A DNA stretch of 43,326 nucleotides from Anaerolineaceae bacterium (GTDB lineage Bacteria > Chloroflexota > Anaerolineae > Anaerolineales > Anaerolineaceae). Positions 15,039-24,473 of this stretch are shown piece by piece. The notes below the pieces were generated by a model, which was given only the letters and a program-made list of their open reading frames with translations, ran no database searches and was not told the DNA's origin. The stretch spans positions 1 to 43,326 of the forward strand of contig PWSY01000074.1 of assembly GCA_003563055.1 (NCBI GenBank). The letters run 5' to 3'. Every line of letters starts with the position of its first letter. Position 1 is the first letter of the stretch. A program made the position numbers and the translations under genes.

Positions 15039-16090
15039 CAACCCTCTCCATTTTTTAGACAGAGCACATCTGTTTCATGATAGGTGACGCTAATTTTATC
15101 GCCAAATCGAGCCGGTTCAGGGAGCATGACCTGGAAATTAGGGATATCGGCATTGATTTTCAGTGTGATGCGATACATTTCTCCCTGGAACACCTGATCA
15201 ATTACTTCACCGTGAATCTTGTTGGTTCCATGCTTAGGATTATAAATGGCGTGGTTAGGTCTGAAGAGGAGAGCAATGTTCTGACCTTTTTCAGGTTCCT
15301 GACTGTTACAATGGGCCTGGATGGTCCCCAGTTTGGTAATAACAGTCAGGGGTGATTTTTCAATTACCTTGCCACTGATCAGGTTTCCAAGGCCAAAAAA
15401 TTTTGCCACCCATACATTGCGCGGATGATGATAGAATTCGTGCGGTTTTCCGCTTTGCAGGATGACTCCATCATGCAATAGTAACAGGCGATCCGCAATG
15501 GCAAATGCTTCCTCCTGGTCGTGGGTGACATAAATGGCAGGCACTTTTGTCTCGCGCAAGATTCGGCGCAACTCCTGGCTGAGTTGTTCGCGCAGGGTGC
15601 GGTCCAATGCGCCCAGGGGTTCATCCAGCATCACCAGACGTGGCTCAGGCGCCAGGGCGCGCCCCAAGGCGACGCGCTGCTGCTCACCGCCTGAGAGTTC
15701 TGTGACCTTGCGATCAGCAAAGCTGCGCATGTTTATGGTACCAAGGATGTCATCAACCCGCTGAGATATTTCTGGTTTTGGGATGTTTTGCATTCTTAAA
15801 CCAAAGGCGATATTTTCCGATACATTACGATGTGGAAACAGGGCATAATCCTGGAACATCAATCCAAACTTGCGTTGGTGGGCAGGCGTTTCACATAAAT
15901 CCATGCTTTTCCATAGAACAGCTCCTCCTTCTGGTTCTTCAAGCCCTGCAATGATTCGAAGCAAGGTGCTTTTGCCACTTCCTGAAGGTCCCAATAGGCA
16001 AACTGTTTCGCTCTCTTTTACATCAAAGGAGATTTCTCGTAAGAGGGGTTTTCCCTGGTAAGATTTTGTGATGTTTTTGATTTCCAGCAT
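15038..16090 (-). CDS. thiQ: Thiamine ABC transporter, ATP-binding protein
   Basis: 350 residues. ABC ATPase: Walker A GPSGSGKST (residues 34-42), Q-loop, signature LSGGEQQR, Walker B MLDEPLGALD, H-loop YVTHDQEEA. The C-terminal ~110 residues form a TOBE-like domain (GEVIDQVFQGEMYRITLK). E. coli ThiQ is only 232 residues and lacks this, so the protein resembles FbpC/PotA in layout; thiamine specificity comes from the operon and its riboswitch. It powers the permease 16090-17811, with whose stop it overlaps by one base (TAATG). Confidence 0.88.
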   Translation of the reverse strand: MLEIKNITKSYQGKPLLREISFDVKESETVCLLGPSGSGKSTLLRIIAGLEEPEGGAVLWKSMDLCETPAHQRKFGLMFQDYALFPHRNVSENIAFGLRMQNIPKPEISQRVDDILGTINMRSFADRKVTELSGGEQQRVALGRALAPEPRLVMLDEPLGALDRTLREQLSQELRRILRETKVPAIYVTHDQEEAFAIADRLLLLHDGVILQSGKPHEFYHHPRNVWVAKFFGLGNLISGKVIEKSPLTVITKLGTIQAHCNSQEPEKGQNIALLFRPNHAIYNPKHGTNKIHGEVIDQVFQGEMYRITLKINADIPNFQVMLPEPARFGDKISVTYHETDVLCLKNGEG

Positions 16091-17811
16091 TAAAGAATGT
16101 CCTTACCTGGCAGATGGATGCGGTCAATCACAAAGATACCACAAGCACAAACGAACATCAGTATGGTCGACATGGCCAAGGCCTGACCGTAGTTCAGAGC
16201 CCCGGGTTGTGAGATATAGCGGAAAATTGCGACAGGCATGGTGGGGTACTCTGGCCTGGTAAGAAAGGTGCTGGCGCCAAATTCACCCAGTGAAATTGTC
16301 ATGGCAAAGATGATACTGACCAAGATAGCAGGTGTGAGCATGGGCAGGTCAATCTCTCGCCAGACCCGGAGCGGGGAGGCCCCCAGCACCCGGGCGGCAT
16401 TGCGAAGTGATGGGGGGATATTATGCAAGGATGGGCTGATCGTCCTGACGACAAAAGGCAAAGCGACCAGGCTGTGGGCGATTGGCACCAGGATCGGGAA
16501 ACGAAATGTGCTAAAGGGCGGACGCGTAAAGACAATAATGAAGCCCAGACCAAGGGTAATGGCTGAAGCTCCTAAGGGAAGCATCATTAAAGGATCTAAA
16601 ACCTTGTTGATGGGTGACCTTTGCCACAGACCGTAAGCTACCAGGAGTCCCAGGGTTACGGTGATGAGGATGGTGACGGCAGCAAAAATGAATGAATTCT
16701 GGGCGGCGGCTATGGGGGGCACGTAGAAAAGACCACCTCGTCTGTCTACCCATAGCTCACGATAAAATTGTAGGGTCAGTCCAGATTGAAATTCTCCTCG
16801 CTCACCTCGTATGGGTTCCAGCTTCACGAAGGATCGCAATGCCAGGGATGCCAGTGGTGCGACGAGTAGTGCAAACAGCGAAATAATCAGAAGGATCACT
16901 ACCAGTCGTTCGAGCCCTTTGCGGGGTTTCCGCACACCCATTTCTTGAGAGCGAGGGGTGATGACCAGTGTCTTTTGGCTGGTGAGCTGGTTGTGCCCGG
17001 TGGTAATAAGCAATGTACAGGTCAATTGCAAGATGGAAAGGATGCCAGCAAGGGGCAGGTTAAGGAGATGTAATGCCTGAACATAAATTTCGACTTCGAG
17101 CGTCCTGAAGCGCGGCCCGCCCAGCATGAGGACCACACCGAAACTGGTGAAATTGAATAAAAAGACCAGTAAAGCCCCCGCTAAAATCGAGGGTCTCAGC
17201 AACGGTAACGTGACCTCCCAGAAAGTGCGCCACGGGTTTGCACCCAGCACTTTAGCCGCATGGTGAAGGCGAATGTTCTGCTGTGCCCAAGCGTTACTCA
17301 CCACGCGGATGATAATGGTGGTGTTGTAGAAAACGTGTGCAACTAAAATAGCGCCAAAAGTGTTGAGGAATTGGATCGGTGGCCTTTCCAGGTTTAGCAG
17401 ACTTATTAAACCCAAATTAAGCCAACCACGTGGGCCTAATAATGCGTTGAAACCAGCAGCAACCACAACGGTTGGGAGAATGAATGGGAGGGTGGTTAAT
17501 ATTTTGAGGGTTTTTTTACCTGGAAAACGAAACTGGGTGAACAACCATGCCCCGGGCAGCCCAAGGATCAGGGTCAGCAAAGTGGATAGGCTGGCCTGGG
17601 CGAAGGTGAACCTGAGGGGCACCCAAAGCCGATTAAGATTTAGGGCAGCCAGGTTAAAGCCCCACTCTGGCGAGATGAGCAGATTGAAGATTGCCAACAA
17701 TGGCTGGTAAAAAAAATAGCCAAGGTAAGCTGCTGGCAGGAACCAGAACATGAGTGCCCGCCAGGTGGGGTTTTTAATCCATCTATGCCAGTGAGCTGTC
17801 AGCGTTTTCAA
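16090..17811 (-). CDS. thiP: Thiamine ABC transporter, fused permease
   Basis: 573 residues from a TTG start. Two ABC permease units in one chain (about 12 membrane helices), each with an EAA loop: HAAKVLGANPWRTFWEVTLPLLRP in the first half and NAARVLGASPLRVWREIDLPML in the second (shown in part). This is the ThiP/FbpB design. The TTG overlaps the thiB stop (TTGA), which is why I prefer it; an ATG 33 nt earlier (17844) would overlap thiB by 37 nt and is the alternative. Inner-membrane channel working with ThiB and ThiQ. Confidence 0.87.
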   Translation of the reverse strand: MKTLTAHWHRWIKNPTWRALMFWFLPAAYLGYFFYQPLLAIFNLLISPEWGFNLAALNLNRLWVPLRFTFAQASLSTLLTLILGLPGAWLFTQFRFPGKKTLKILTTLPFILPTVVVAAGFNALLGPRGWLNLGLISLLNLERPPIQFLNTFGAILVAHVFYNTTIIIRVVSNAWAQQNIRLHHAAKVLGANPWRTFWEVTLPLLRPSILAGALLVFLFNFTSFGVVLMLGGPRFRTLEVEIYVQALHLLNLPLAGILSILQLTCTLLITTGHNQLTSQKTLVITPRSQEMGVRKPRKGLERLVVILLIISLFALLVAPLASLALRSFVKLEPIRGERGEFQSGLTLQFYRELWVDRRGGLFYVPPIAAAQNSFIFAAVTILITVTLGLLVAYGLWQRSPINKVLDPLMMLPLGASAITLGLGFIIVFTRPPFSTFRFPILVPIAHSLVALPFVVRTISPSLHNIPPSLRNAARVLGASPLRVWREIDLPMLTPAILVSIIFAMTISLGEFGASTFLTRPEYPTMPVAIFRYISQPGALNYGQALAMSTILMFVCACGIFVIDRIHLPGKDIL

Positions 17812-18863
17812 TTCAGTACAGTTTCCAGCCAGGTATCGATCCATTGTTCACGATATTGTTCAATCTGTTCAGGGGGCAGGGACGCTGGCTGATCAGGAAC
17901 CTGAACGTGATCAATGAAGGCTTGAGGGAGTTCAGCATTTGGGTTCACTGGAAAGACGAACATATGCAGGGGGATGTCTTCCTGAAAGGGGACGCTGAGC
18001 ATATAATCGATGAATTTTTCTGCGAGGTCCTGGTTGGCGGTTCCTTTAAGAATGCCCACGAATTCAATCTGACGGAAACAGGTGTTGGGACCAATAATGG
18101 AACCAGTAGGGGCTTCATCCAGTTCTGTTTGAGCAAAGATCACCTCTGCTGCCGGGCTGGAACCATAAGACACGACCAGTGGTTGGGGGCCCTGACCGGT
18201 TGAGCCGCTAAAATTGGTGTAGTAAGCAGTTTCCCAGTCGCTGACAACAACCAGTCCATTATTTACCAGCGCCTGCCAATAGTCAAGAAAACCTTCTTCG
18301 CCAAATTGGGCTATGGTCGCCATCAGGAATGAGAGCCCGGGTGAGCTGGTTGCTGGATTTTGAGTGACAAATAGGCCCTCATAGGTGGGCTCGGTTAATG
18401 CTTCTAATGAAGTGGGAATGGCCAGGTTCTTCTCTGCGAAATAGGCTTTATCGTAATTAATGCAAACATCTCCGTAATTTACAGGCAGGGCGTGGCTTTC
18501 CGGGTCAAGTTTAAACGAATCCGGAATTTCAGCCAGCATCGGGGATTGATAAGGTTCAAAGATGTCCTGGGACAGTGCACGGGTCAGGAAGGTATTATCC
18601 ACACCATAGAATACATCTGCAATGGGATTATCCTTGGTGAGAATAGCCTGGTTGAGGGCTGATCCCGTGTCGCCACTGCGAATGAATTGGACTCTCACCT
18701 GATGTTCGGCTTCGAACTGGGCGATGATCGTTTCACTGATCTCGAAGGAATCGTGGGTCATCACGGTCAGTGTTTGTGGTTCAGTAATGTCAGCCTGTGG
18801 CGCACATGCAACCACTAGCGCAGCTAACAAGAATAAAATAGGCAGTGTGTGTTTTATCTTCAT
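17808..18863 (-). CDS. thiB: Thiamine-binding lipoprotein of the ABC transporter
   Basis: 351 residues. Signal peptide with lipobox VVAC (Cys20), so it is anchored outside the cytoplasmic membrane. The mature part starts TLTVMTHDSFEISETIIAQFE and has DVFYGVDNTFLTRAL, matching ThiB/TbpA (thiamine/TPP-binding, type II periplasmic fold). ATG chosen after AAAGGAG that lies within the last codons of thiN; intergenic distance 4 nt. It delivers thiamine, thiamine phosphate or TPP to ThiP. The iron-binding Tyr-rich site of FbpA relatives is not evident. Confidence 0.88.
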   Translation of the reverse strand: MKIKHTLPILFLLAALVVACAPQADITEPQTLTVMTHDSFEISETIIAQFEAEHQVRVQFIRSGDTGSALNQAILTKDNPIADVFYGVDNTFLTRALSQDIFEPYQSPMLAEIPDSFKLDPESHALPVNYGDVCINYDKAYFAEKNLAIPTSLEALTEPTYEGLFVTQNPATSSPGLSFLMATIAQFGEEGFLDYWQALVNNGLVVVSDWETAYYTNFSGSTGQGPQPLVVSYGSSPAAEVIFAQTELDEAPTGSIIGPNTCFRQIEFVGILKGTANQDLAEKFIDYMLSVPFQEDIPLHMFVFPVNPNAELPQAFIDHVQVPDQPASLPPEQIEQYREQWIDTWLETVLN

Positions 18864-18867
18864 TATA

Positions 18868-19536
18868 TTAACTACTCCTTTCGGTTTTGTTTGAATATTC
18901 ATGGATACAAAGTAATAATCCTTTTTGGATGGCAATTGCTGCTGAAGACGCCGTCATCTCGTTACTGATACCGCGGGTCTTGTCTGGATAGAGGGTTTCA
19001 TTATCCAGGGGATATTTCAAACCGTTGGTATGAATTACCTTTGCTGGCCCATTGATGGGCAGTAAAGATACTCGCTGCCCTGGATTGCCATTGATCCTTG
19101 AAGTTCCTCGTACCAGGAAAACGTCAGATTGACCATCGACCAAATGGACATCAAATCCTTCAAGATCTGATCGGGTCAGCAGGAAAATATTCGCCAATGT
19201 CTGGTCGATCCTTTTTCCCAATGCTGCTACCACCCAAATAGTGGTCGGATTCAGGGTCAGGGCAGCATCCAATGCAATCTCCAGGTCGGTTTCATCTTTG
19301 TCTTCAGGGTATTGTTTAATATCAATGCCTTGTGAACGGTATTCCTGGATATCAGCCTTGAGGGCTGAGTCAAGGTCGCCAATAATCAGGTCTGGTGTCA
19401 GTCCGAGGTTCTTGATATGTTGAAGGCCCCCATTGACGGCAATCAGATAATCGCTGCTTTCAACCTGGGCCAGGACATGGGCAGGTGAACGCAGTTCACC
19501 ATTGACAAAAAGAACGACTTTATTAATTGATTCCAT
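18868..19536 (-). CDS. thiN: Thiamine pyrophosphokinase
   Basis: 222 residues. Transfers pyrophosphate from ATP to thiamine, giving TPP. Marks: LIAVNGGLQHIKNLGLTPD, IIGDLDS (substrate-binding Asp), QYPEDKDETDLEIAL with the catalytic acidic cluster, GKRIDQTLANI, and C-terminal LLPINGPAKV...TRGISNEM. The frame is open upstream to 19587, but that extension would run through the terminator and riboswitch. The ATG at 19536 directly follows the terminator U-tract and gives normal family length. First gene of the operon: imported thiamine is immediately converted to the active cofactor, which then shuts the operon off. Confidence 0.92.
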   Translation of the reverse strand: MESINKVVLFVNGELRSPAHVLAQVESSDYLIAVNGGLQHIKNLGLTPDLIIGDLDSALKADIQEYRSQGIDIKQYPEDKDETDLEIALDAALTLNPTTIWVVAALGKRIDQTLANIFLLTRSDLEGFDVHLVDGQSDVFLVRGTSRINGNPGQRVSLLPINGPAKVIHTNGLKYPLDNETLYPDKTRGISNEMTASSAAIAIQKGLLLCIHEYSNKTERSS

Positions 19537-19568
19537 AAAAAACACCCTTCCTTTTTGGGGAGGGTGTT
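19537..19568 (-). terminator. Rho-independent terminator of the TPP riboswitch
   Basis: On the minus strand an 11-bp stem (AACACCCTCCC... paired with ...GGAAGGGTGTT, one G-U) is followed by six U residues and then immediately by the thiN ATG. This is the expression platform: TPP binding should favour this hairpin and stop transcription. The AAGGG in its 3' arm may also be the thiN ribosome site. Confidence 0.88.
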
Positions 19569-19581
19569 GATTTTTGTGCAA

Positions 19582-19675
19582 TTTCATCCCTCCGCCGGCA
19601 TTATCCGGATCAGGTCTTGCGGGTCGAGGACCAATGTCCTCCTCTCAGCCTGACACTTCAGGCTCCCCGTTCAAC
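19582..19675 (-). promoter_or_regulatory. TPP (THI-box) riboswitch
   Basis: Minus-strand RNA with all conserved parts in order: GGGGAGCC, GGCTGAGAGG, a short variable hairpin (GAGGACATTGGTCCTC), GACCCGCAAGACCTGATC, and CCGGATAATGCCGGCGGAGGG. Closing P1 pairs the two ends. It lies directly upstream of the terminator and thiN and should control thiN-thiB-thiP-thiQ-DUF402. Confidence 0.97.
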
Positions 19676-19704
19676 TGTCTGCAACATATTTATTTATGAC
19701 CAGA

Positions 19705-19734
19705 ATCCTACCACATCAAGGTTGAGCAAGTCAA
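19705..19734 (-). promoter_or_regulatory. Promoter of the thiamine operon
   Basis: Minus strand: -35 TTGACT (19734-19729), 18-bp spacer, -10 TAGGAT (19710-19705). Expected start near 19698, about 23 nt before the riboswitch. The -10 is a 4/6 match; an alternative -10 cannot be excluded. Confidence 0.5.
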
Positions 19735-19812
19735 TCTGGTTTGACTTGTGGCCTGGCGTTTAGTCTAAAACCAACTCGAATATGGTCTCGCGGTCGGTTT
19801 GGTGTTATTGGG

Positions 19813-20013
19813 TTATTTACCCGTTAAAAATTTTTTAACTTCTGCTTCGGCCTTTGAGCTGGAGAGGTCATATTTTTCTTGAATTAAACCAACCAACTGA
19901 TCTAACTTTCCCTCAACCTTATCGAGGTCGTCGTCGGTCAGTTCGCCCCATTGTTCTTTGGCTTTGCCACGCAGTTGTTTCCACTGAGACTTAAGAATGA
20001 TTGATAGGTCCAT
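19813..20013 (-). CDS. CsbD-like stress protein
   Basis: 66 residues. Matches the CsbD family: WKQLRGKAKEQWGELTDDDL, then VEGKLDQLVGLIQEKYDLS and AEAEVKKFL. Members are small, helical, hydrophilic and often induced by general stress; their molecular role is unknown. AAAGGAAAA lies before the ATG. A single-gene unit, divergent from the large regulator gene. Confidence 0.9.
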   Translation of the reverse strand: MDLSIILKSQWKQLRGKAKEQWGELTDDDLDKVEGKLDQLVGLIQEKYDLSSSKAEAEVKKFLTGK

Positions 20014-20311
20014 ATTTTTCCTTTCATTTATTTGATATTGTTAAATTTATTAACCTTATTCAGCCTAACTTTATGCGATATTTACCGTGGCAAAGAATGA
20101 ATCCGGTTGGTTTAAGGTTTAATTTTTTTCGAACATTGTTGGATTAATGGTTGGGTATAGGGTCGATGGCATTGTTTTTGAACATGTTATACTTAATGCA
20201 TGAATTGATTTACCTGGTCTTCCTTTTTTCATCTCTTTTATCGGGTGTTGCAAACATATTGATAGATGTAAATCCTGTTCGCTAAAAAAACTAACCAGAA
20301 ACCCCAAATTG

Positions 20312-23300
20312 ATGTCGATTCAAAATTTAATCATTCTCAGCCAAGTCCAACCACCTGCGCAACGAAATAGGGTGCTGATTCGTGAACGGGTGATGAATAA
20401 ATTGCTGCCAGCGACGGATTGCCCGGTCACAATCCTTGAGGCAGGGACAGGATATGGGAAGAGCACCTCGATTATTTCTTTTATCAATCGCCTTTCCCTA
20501 CCGGTATTCTGGTATACCATCACAGGGTCTGATCGTGATCCGACACTGTTTCTGGCAAAATTATTTACAGCTTTTAATCAACAAGGCAGTAAGGCGGGAG
20601 AAGAGGCCCTGCAAATATTAGATCTGCCAGAATCGACACACCAAGAGGCAATGATTGCCTTCCTGAATGGCATTGCGACCCACCTTGAACAAGATTCTAT
20701 TTTTGTTCTGGATGATTTTCATCGGATCAGTGATGTTGAAGAGATTGTTGATAATATCGATTGGATGATTGAAAACCTGCCGCAGCAACTCCATGTGATC
20801 ATTATCACGCGACACAAGCTTGCATTTTCATCCATTAGCAAATGGCGGGTTAAAAACTGTATTTGCGAAATTGGCACGGAGGATCTGTCTTTTACCAATG
20901 AAGAGATTGGCCAGTTGTTTGAGGATCAATACGGTATAAAGTTGACGTCAGATGAAATATCTCGACTGCAAGAAAAAACGGAGGGATGGGCCATAGGATT
21001 GCAAGTTGTCTGGCAAACCTTGCAAAACAACCCTGATAAGCAGATTAACGATGTATTGGAAGAAAACAGCGTATCGCAATTGGCTTTGTTTGATTATCTT
21101 GCTGATGAGGTGATGAGTCATCTTACACCTGAGCTACAGGCTTTTTTACTTCACACATCCATCTTATCAAGGATAAATAGTGCAACCTGTGATTTTCTTT
21201 TAAATTGTGAAAACAGCGAAGACCTGATCCAATATCTTCACAAAGCCGGGCTTTTCCTTGATGAATTACAGCCAGGCGTATTCCGCTACCATCAGTTATT
21301 TCGAGAGTTCTTATTGAATCGTCTGGCAGAACAGCTTGAGTCTAAAGATATCACCGCCCTGCACCAAAAAATAGCCAGTTATTACCATGCCCATGAATAT
21401 TGGGAAGAGGCGATTTATCACTTATTGGCCGCAGAAGATTTCCACCTGTTAAATCAAATTCTTGAAAATATTGGTGAAGCGTTTATTCAAGAAGGACGTC
21501 ATGAAACAATACATTATTGGATTGATTCCTTTCCTGAAAAATTATTAATAGAATTTCCGTTTGTCTCTTATCTGTCTGGAGAGATCAATCGGTATTTAGG
21601 GCAGTTCGAAGAAGCTTTGGAGCATTACCACACTGCTGAACGTCTCTACCGAAGAAGAGCGAACCCATGGGGGATCTCCATGGCATTACGAGGGCAGGCG
21701 CGTGTCTTTTTGGATACTATTCGGCCCAATAATGCTGATCAACTCTTGCAAGATGCATTAAAGCTTCTTAACCCGGCAGAGACACCGAAAGAGGTGGCTG
21801 ATTTATTGGTGCTCACTGCAGAAAATCAACTCAATCTTGGTAACCCCAAAAGCGCTGAGAGACTATTAATTCAAGCGAAAAACTTGAGGCCTGAACTGGA
21901 TATGGAAACCGATTTTATCCAGGCTCGGATTTTCTTGCGAACAGGTCGGTTAAATGAAGGCATCGATTTACTCCAAACCCGTGATGCCACACGCCCGGTA
22001 ACGCCAATGGGAAGGCCCCAGCGATTTCATCGAGAAAGTTCTCTCCTTCTGTCTCTGTTTTATGCGATCATGGGTGAAACTGAACTTTGTGAACAGTATG
22101 CGCTTAAAGGGATTGAGGTTGGCAAAGCATTGCAGTCGGTTTTTGTTCAATCGGTAGGATATATGCGGCTTGGCCACGCCCTGCAACTACACTCTCAGAG
22201 CCCTTTTTTCAGCGAAGGTTTTACTGAAGCACTTGATTATTATCAGGAATCAATCGAGAAAATTGATGTGACCCGCATTCATGTTGAACCACTATGGGGC
22301 ATTTGTCGTGCATTGGGTTTTTCCCAAAGAATCATAGAGGCAGAAAATCGGGCTCTTGAAGGACTGGATATCGCCAAACGGGCGGGGGATGAGTGGATAA
22401 GTATTCTCATTCAGCTTTCATTGGGCGCTGGCCTGGTTATAAACCGAGATTATGATAAATCACAGCAGTACCTGACCAACGCAGAAATCAGTTCAATAAA
22501 AGTAAATGACCCTTTTACATTGAGTGCAACAAGAATGTGGCTTGCCATCAGAGCCTGGAAGCAGGGTTTTCGCAACACAGCGCTTGGGTATTTAGAAAAA
22601 ATGCTGAGAATTGTTCGCGAAGAGAATTATTCATTTCTGCTGTCCAAAGAAACTTTAATGGGATTGAGTGACTCGGAAATGCTTTACCCACTACTGATTG
22701 CTGCTAAAGAAAATGGTATTGAAAATGATTTCATCACCAGGATCTTAAAAAAACATCAACTGGAAACTTGCAGTTATCACCCGGGTTTCACACTCTGGGT
22801 GCGCACATTTGGCAGTTTTAGAGTCTGGCGTGGTGATGAATTGATCAGGCCGGATGAGTGGAAACGTCAAAAAGCCCTTCAGATTTTTGAATTATTGGTA
22901 GCTAATCATGGAAAGTGGCTCCATCGTGATCAGATAATCAGCATGTTATGGTCGGAATCCCAGGCAGCTACAGGCGGTAATTATCTCAAGGTTGTTTTCA
23001 ATGCACTCAACCAGGTGCTTGAACCTGACCGACCTAAAGGAGAAAAACCATTTTTTATTGAGCGTTACCAGGATCGATTTCGCCTGAGCCCTAATGCAAA
23101 AATCCTGATCGATGCAGAGATGCTTGTTGAGCAAATTAAAAAAGGGTCTGTCCAGTCTTTAGAAAAAGCATTAAGGCTATACGAGGGGCGCTTTTTAGCG
23201 GGCAGTTATATGCAGGAATGGTTAACCGTTGAAGAACAATACTATCACCAGCAATTCCTGCTGGCAGCAAATAAGCTCTCGCAACATTATTATGATGAAG

Positions 23301-23542
23301 GAAATTACGAAAAAGCGCTCAATATATCCCACCAGGTTCTTGGCGAAGACACATTGGTTGAATCGGCTTACCGACTGCAAATGAAAATCTTTCATAAGCT
23401 GGGGCGTTATTCGATGGTCCGGTCAGTGTTTAAGACCTGTCAGGAAACCCTACAAAATCAAATCAGCAGTGAGGTCTCTCCGAAAATGGTTGACCTTTAT
23501 GAAAGATTGCTTAGAGAAGAAGAAAGCCACCACACAAGATAA
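20312..23542 (+). CDS. STAND ATPase transcription regulator with SARP-like C-terminus
   Basis: 1076 residues. N-terminal MalT-like STAND NTPase: Walker A AGTGYGKS (residues 44-51) and Walker B FVLDDFHRI (Asp134/Asp135), then winged-helix region YLADEVMSHLTPELQAFLL. The middle (about 380-800) is TPR repeats (for example FEEALEHYHTAERLYRR, GNPKSAERLLIQAK). The C-terminus has no LuxR helix-turn-helix as in MalT; it has an OmpR-type winged helix (about 832-925, TFGSFRVWRGDEL...RQKALQIFELL) plus a BTAD helical domain (about 930-1070), as in SARP activators. It should sense a ligand through the TPRs and activate transcription. ATG 20312 chosen over the preceding TTG. The cluster it precedes starts 119 nt downstream, behind an 11-bp-period operator. 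Confidence 0.9.
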   Translation: MSIQNLIILSQVQPPAQRNRVLIRERVMNKLLPATDCPVTILEAGTGYGKSTSIISFINRLSLPVFWYTITGSDRDPTLFLAKLFTAFNQQGSKAGEEALQILDLPESTHQEAMIAFLNGIATHLEQDSIFVLDDFHRISDVEEIVDNIDWMIENLPQQLHVIIITRHKLAFSSISKWRVKNCICEIGTEDLSFTNEEIGQLFEDQYGIKLTSDEISRLQEKTEGWAIGLQVVWQTLQNNPDKQINDVLEENSVSQLALFDYLADEVMSHLTPELQAFLLHTSILSRINSATCDFLLNCENSEDLIQYLHKAGLFLDELQPGVFRYHQLFREFLLNRLAEQLESKDITALHQKIASYYHAHEYWEEAIYHLLAAEDFHLLNQILENIGEAFIQEGRHETIHYWIDSFPEKLLIEFPFVSYLSGEINRYLGQFEEALEHYHTAERLYRRRANPWGISMALRGQARVFLDTIRPNNADQLLQDALKLLNPAETPKEVADLLVLTAENQLNLGNPKSAERLLIQAKNLRPELDMETDFIQARIFLRTGRLNEGIDLLQTRDATRPVTPMGRPQRFHRESSLLLSLFYAIMGETELCEQYALKGIEVGKALQSVFVQSVGYMRLGHALQLHSQSPFFSEGFTEALDYYQESIEKIDVTRIHVEPLWGICRALGFSQRIIEAENRALEGLDIAKRAGDEWISILIQLSLGAGLVINRDYDKSQQYLTNAEISSIKVNDPFTLSATRMWLAIRAWKQGFRNTALGYLEKMLRIVREENYSFLLSKETLMGLSDSEMLYPLLIAAKENGIENDFITRILKKHQLETCSYHPGFTLWVRTFGSFRVWRGDELIRPDEWKRQKALQIFELLVANHGKWLHRDQIISMLWSESQAATGGNYLKVVFNALNQVLEPDRPKGEKPFFIERYQDRFRLSPNAKILIDAEMLVEQIKKGSVQSLEKALRLYEGRFLAGSYMQEWLTVEEQYYHQQFLLAANKLSQHYYDEGNYEKALNISHQVLGEDTLVESAYRLQMKIFHKLGRYSMVRSVFKTCQETLQNQISSEVSPKMVDLYERLLREEESHHTR

Positions 23543-23548
23543 TTTAGT

Positions 23549-23577
23549 TTGTAACCCCTGTGTAACCTTGTTGTAAT
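23549..23577 (+). promoter_or_regulatory. Three direct repeats, 11-bp period: candidate SARP-type operator
   Basis: Heptamers TTGTAAC (23549-23555), GTGTAAC (23560-23566) and TTGTAAT (23571-23577) are spaced exactly 11 bp, one helix turn, with 4-bp gaps. SARP/BTAD regulators are known to bind direct heptamers with this period overlapping the -35 region. An extended -10 candidate TGTTATGCT (hexamer 23588-23593) begins 10 bp after the third repeat. The array is 7 bp after the regulator gene and 84 bp before the first enzyme gene. Confidence 0.6.
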
Positions 23578-23661
23578 CACATAATGTTATGCTTGAATGG
23601 TAAATAATTCGACTAGTTCTATGGACATGCTGTTCATTATAGCCATCCAAGGAGAATGAAA

Positions 23662-24426
23662 ATGCGATTAAGGGATAAGGTTTGTCTAATCACCGGGGGC
23701 GCGGCGGGGATTGGAAAAGCAACCGCTGAGAAGTTTGTCAGTGAAGGTGCTGTGGTTGCCCTGTGTGACGTCAATGACCAGCCAGGCCATGCACTGGTGA
23801 GAGAATTGGGTGAGACTGCAGCCTTTTACAAAGTTGACGTTACCAATCGAGAGGAAGTTCAGGGATGGGTGGATGAAATTGTTGAACAGCACGGCCGGGT
23901 TGATGTGCTCATCAATAATGCCGGAATCACCCGGGATGGGCTTTTTGTCAAATATAAAAACGGAGAAATAACCGGTCAAATGTCTGAATCCGACTTTGAC
24001 CTGGTGGTTAAAGTTAACCTGTATGGCGTTTTTAATTGTGCCCAGGCCGTTACACCACACATGATTAAACAAGGAGGAGGTGTCATTCTCAATGCTTCTT
24101 CAATTGTGGGCCTTTATGGAAATTTTGGGCAAACCAATTATGCTGCCACAAAATTTGGAGTCATTGGGATGACCAAGACTTGGGCGAGGGAGTTGGGGAA
24201 ATATGGTATCCGCGTGAATGTTGTCTGCCCGGGTTTCATTCTCACTGAGATGGTTCAAAAAATGCCCGAGAAAATTCTGGAAGGTCTAGCTGCAAAAACA
24301 CCACTGGGCCGTATGGGTAAGCCAATTGATATCGCCAATGTTTATTGCTGGCTGGCGAGTGAGGAAGCCGCCTATATTCATGGTGCGGAGATCAGTGTGG
24401 ATGGCGGCATGGTTTTAGGCACCTGA
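23662..24426 (+). CDS. Short-chain dehydrogenase (FabG/3-oxoacyl reductase-like)
   Basis: 254 residues. Classical SDR: NAD(P) site TGGAAGIGKA, NNAG, catalytic Ser147 (NASSIVG), Tyr160 and Lys164 (YAATK), PG motif VVCPGFILTEM, C-terminal HGAEISVDGGMVLGT. Acidic CDVND after the second strand suggests NAD preference. Likely reduces or oxidises a 3-oxo/3-hydroxyacyl-CoA or an alcohol/ketone substrate. Of two close ATGs, 23662 has AAGGAG at good distance (7 nt); 23656 is too close. First gene behind the candidate operator; next gene 47 nt downstream. Confidence 0.9.
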   Translation: MRLRDKVCLITGGAAGIGKATAEKFVSEGAVVALCDVNDQPGHALVRELGETAAFYKVDVTNREEVQGWVDEIVEQHGRVDVLINNAGITRDGLFVKYKNGEITGQMSESDFDLVVKVNLYGVFNCAQAVTPHMIKQGGGVILNASSIVGLYGNFGQTNYAATKFGVIGMTKTWARELGKYGIRVNVVCPGFILTEMVQKMPEKILEGLAAKTPLGRMGKPIDIANVYCWLASEEAAYIHGAEISVDGGMVLGT

Positions 24427-24473
24427 TCCTGAAGGTTTTGGATTACTGTTATTTGATCTGAAGGAGATGTTGA

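Noticed and set aside
19537-19587. 17-codon upstream extension of thiN
   Set aside because: It runs through the terminator hairpin and into the riboswitch; the ATG at 19536 gives normal length.
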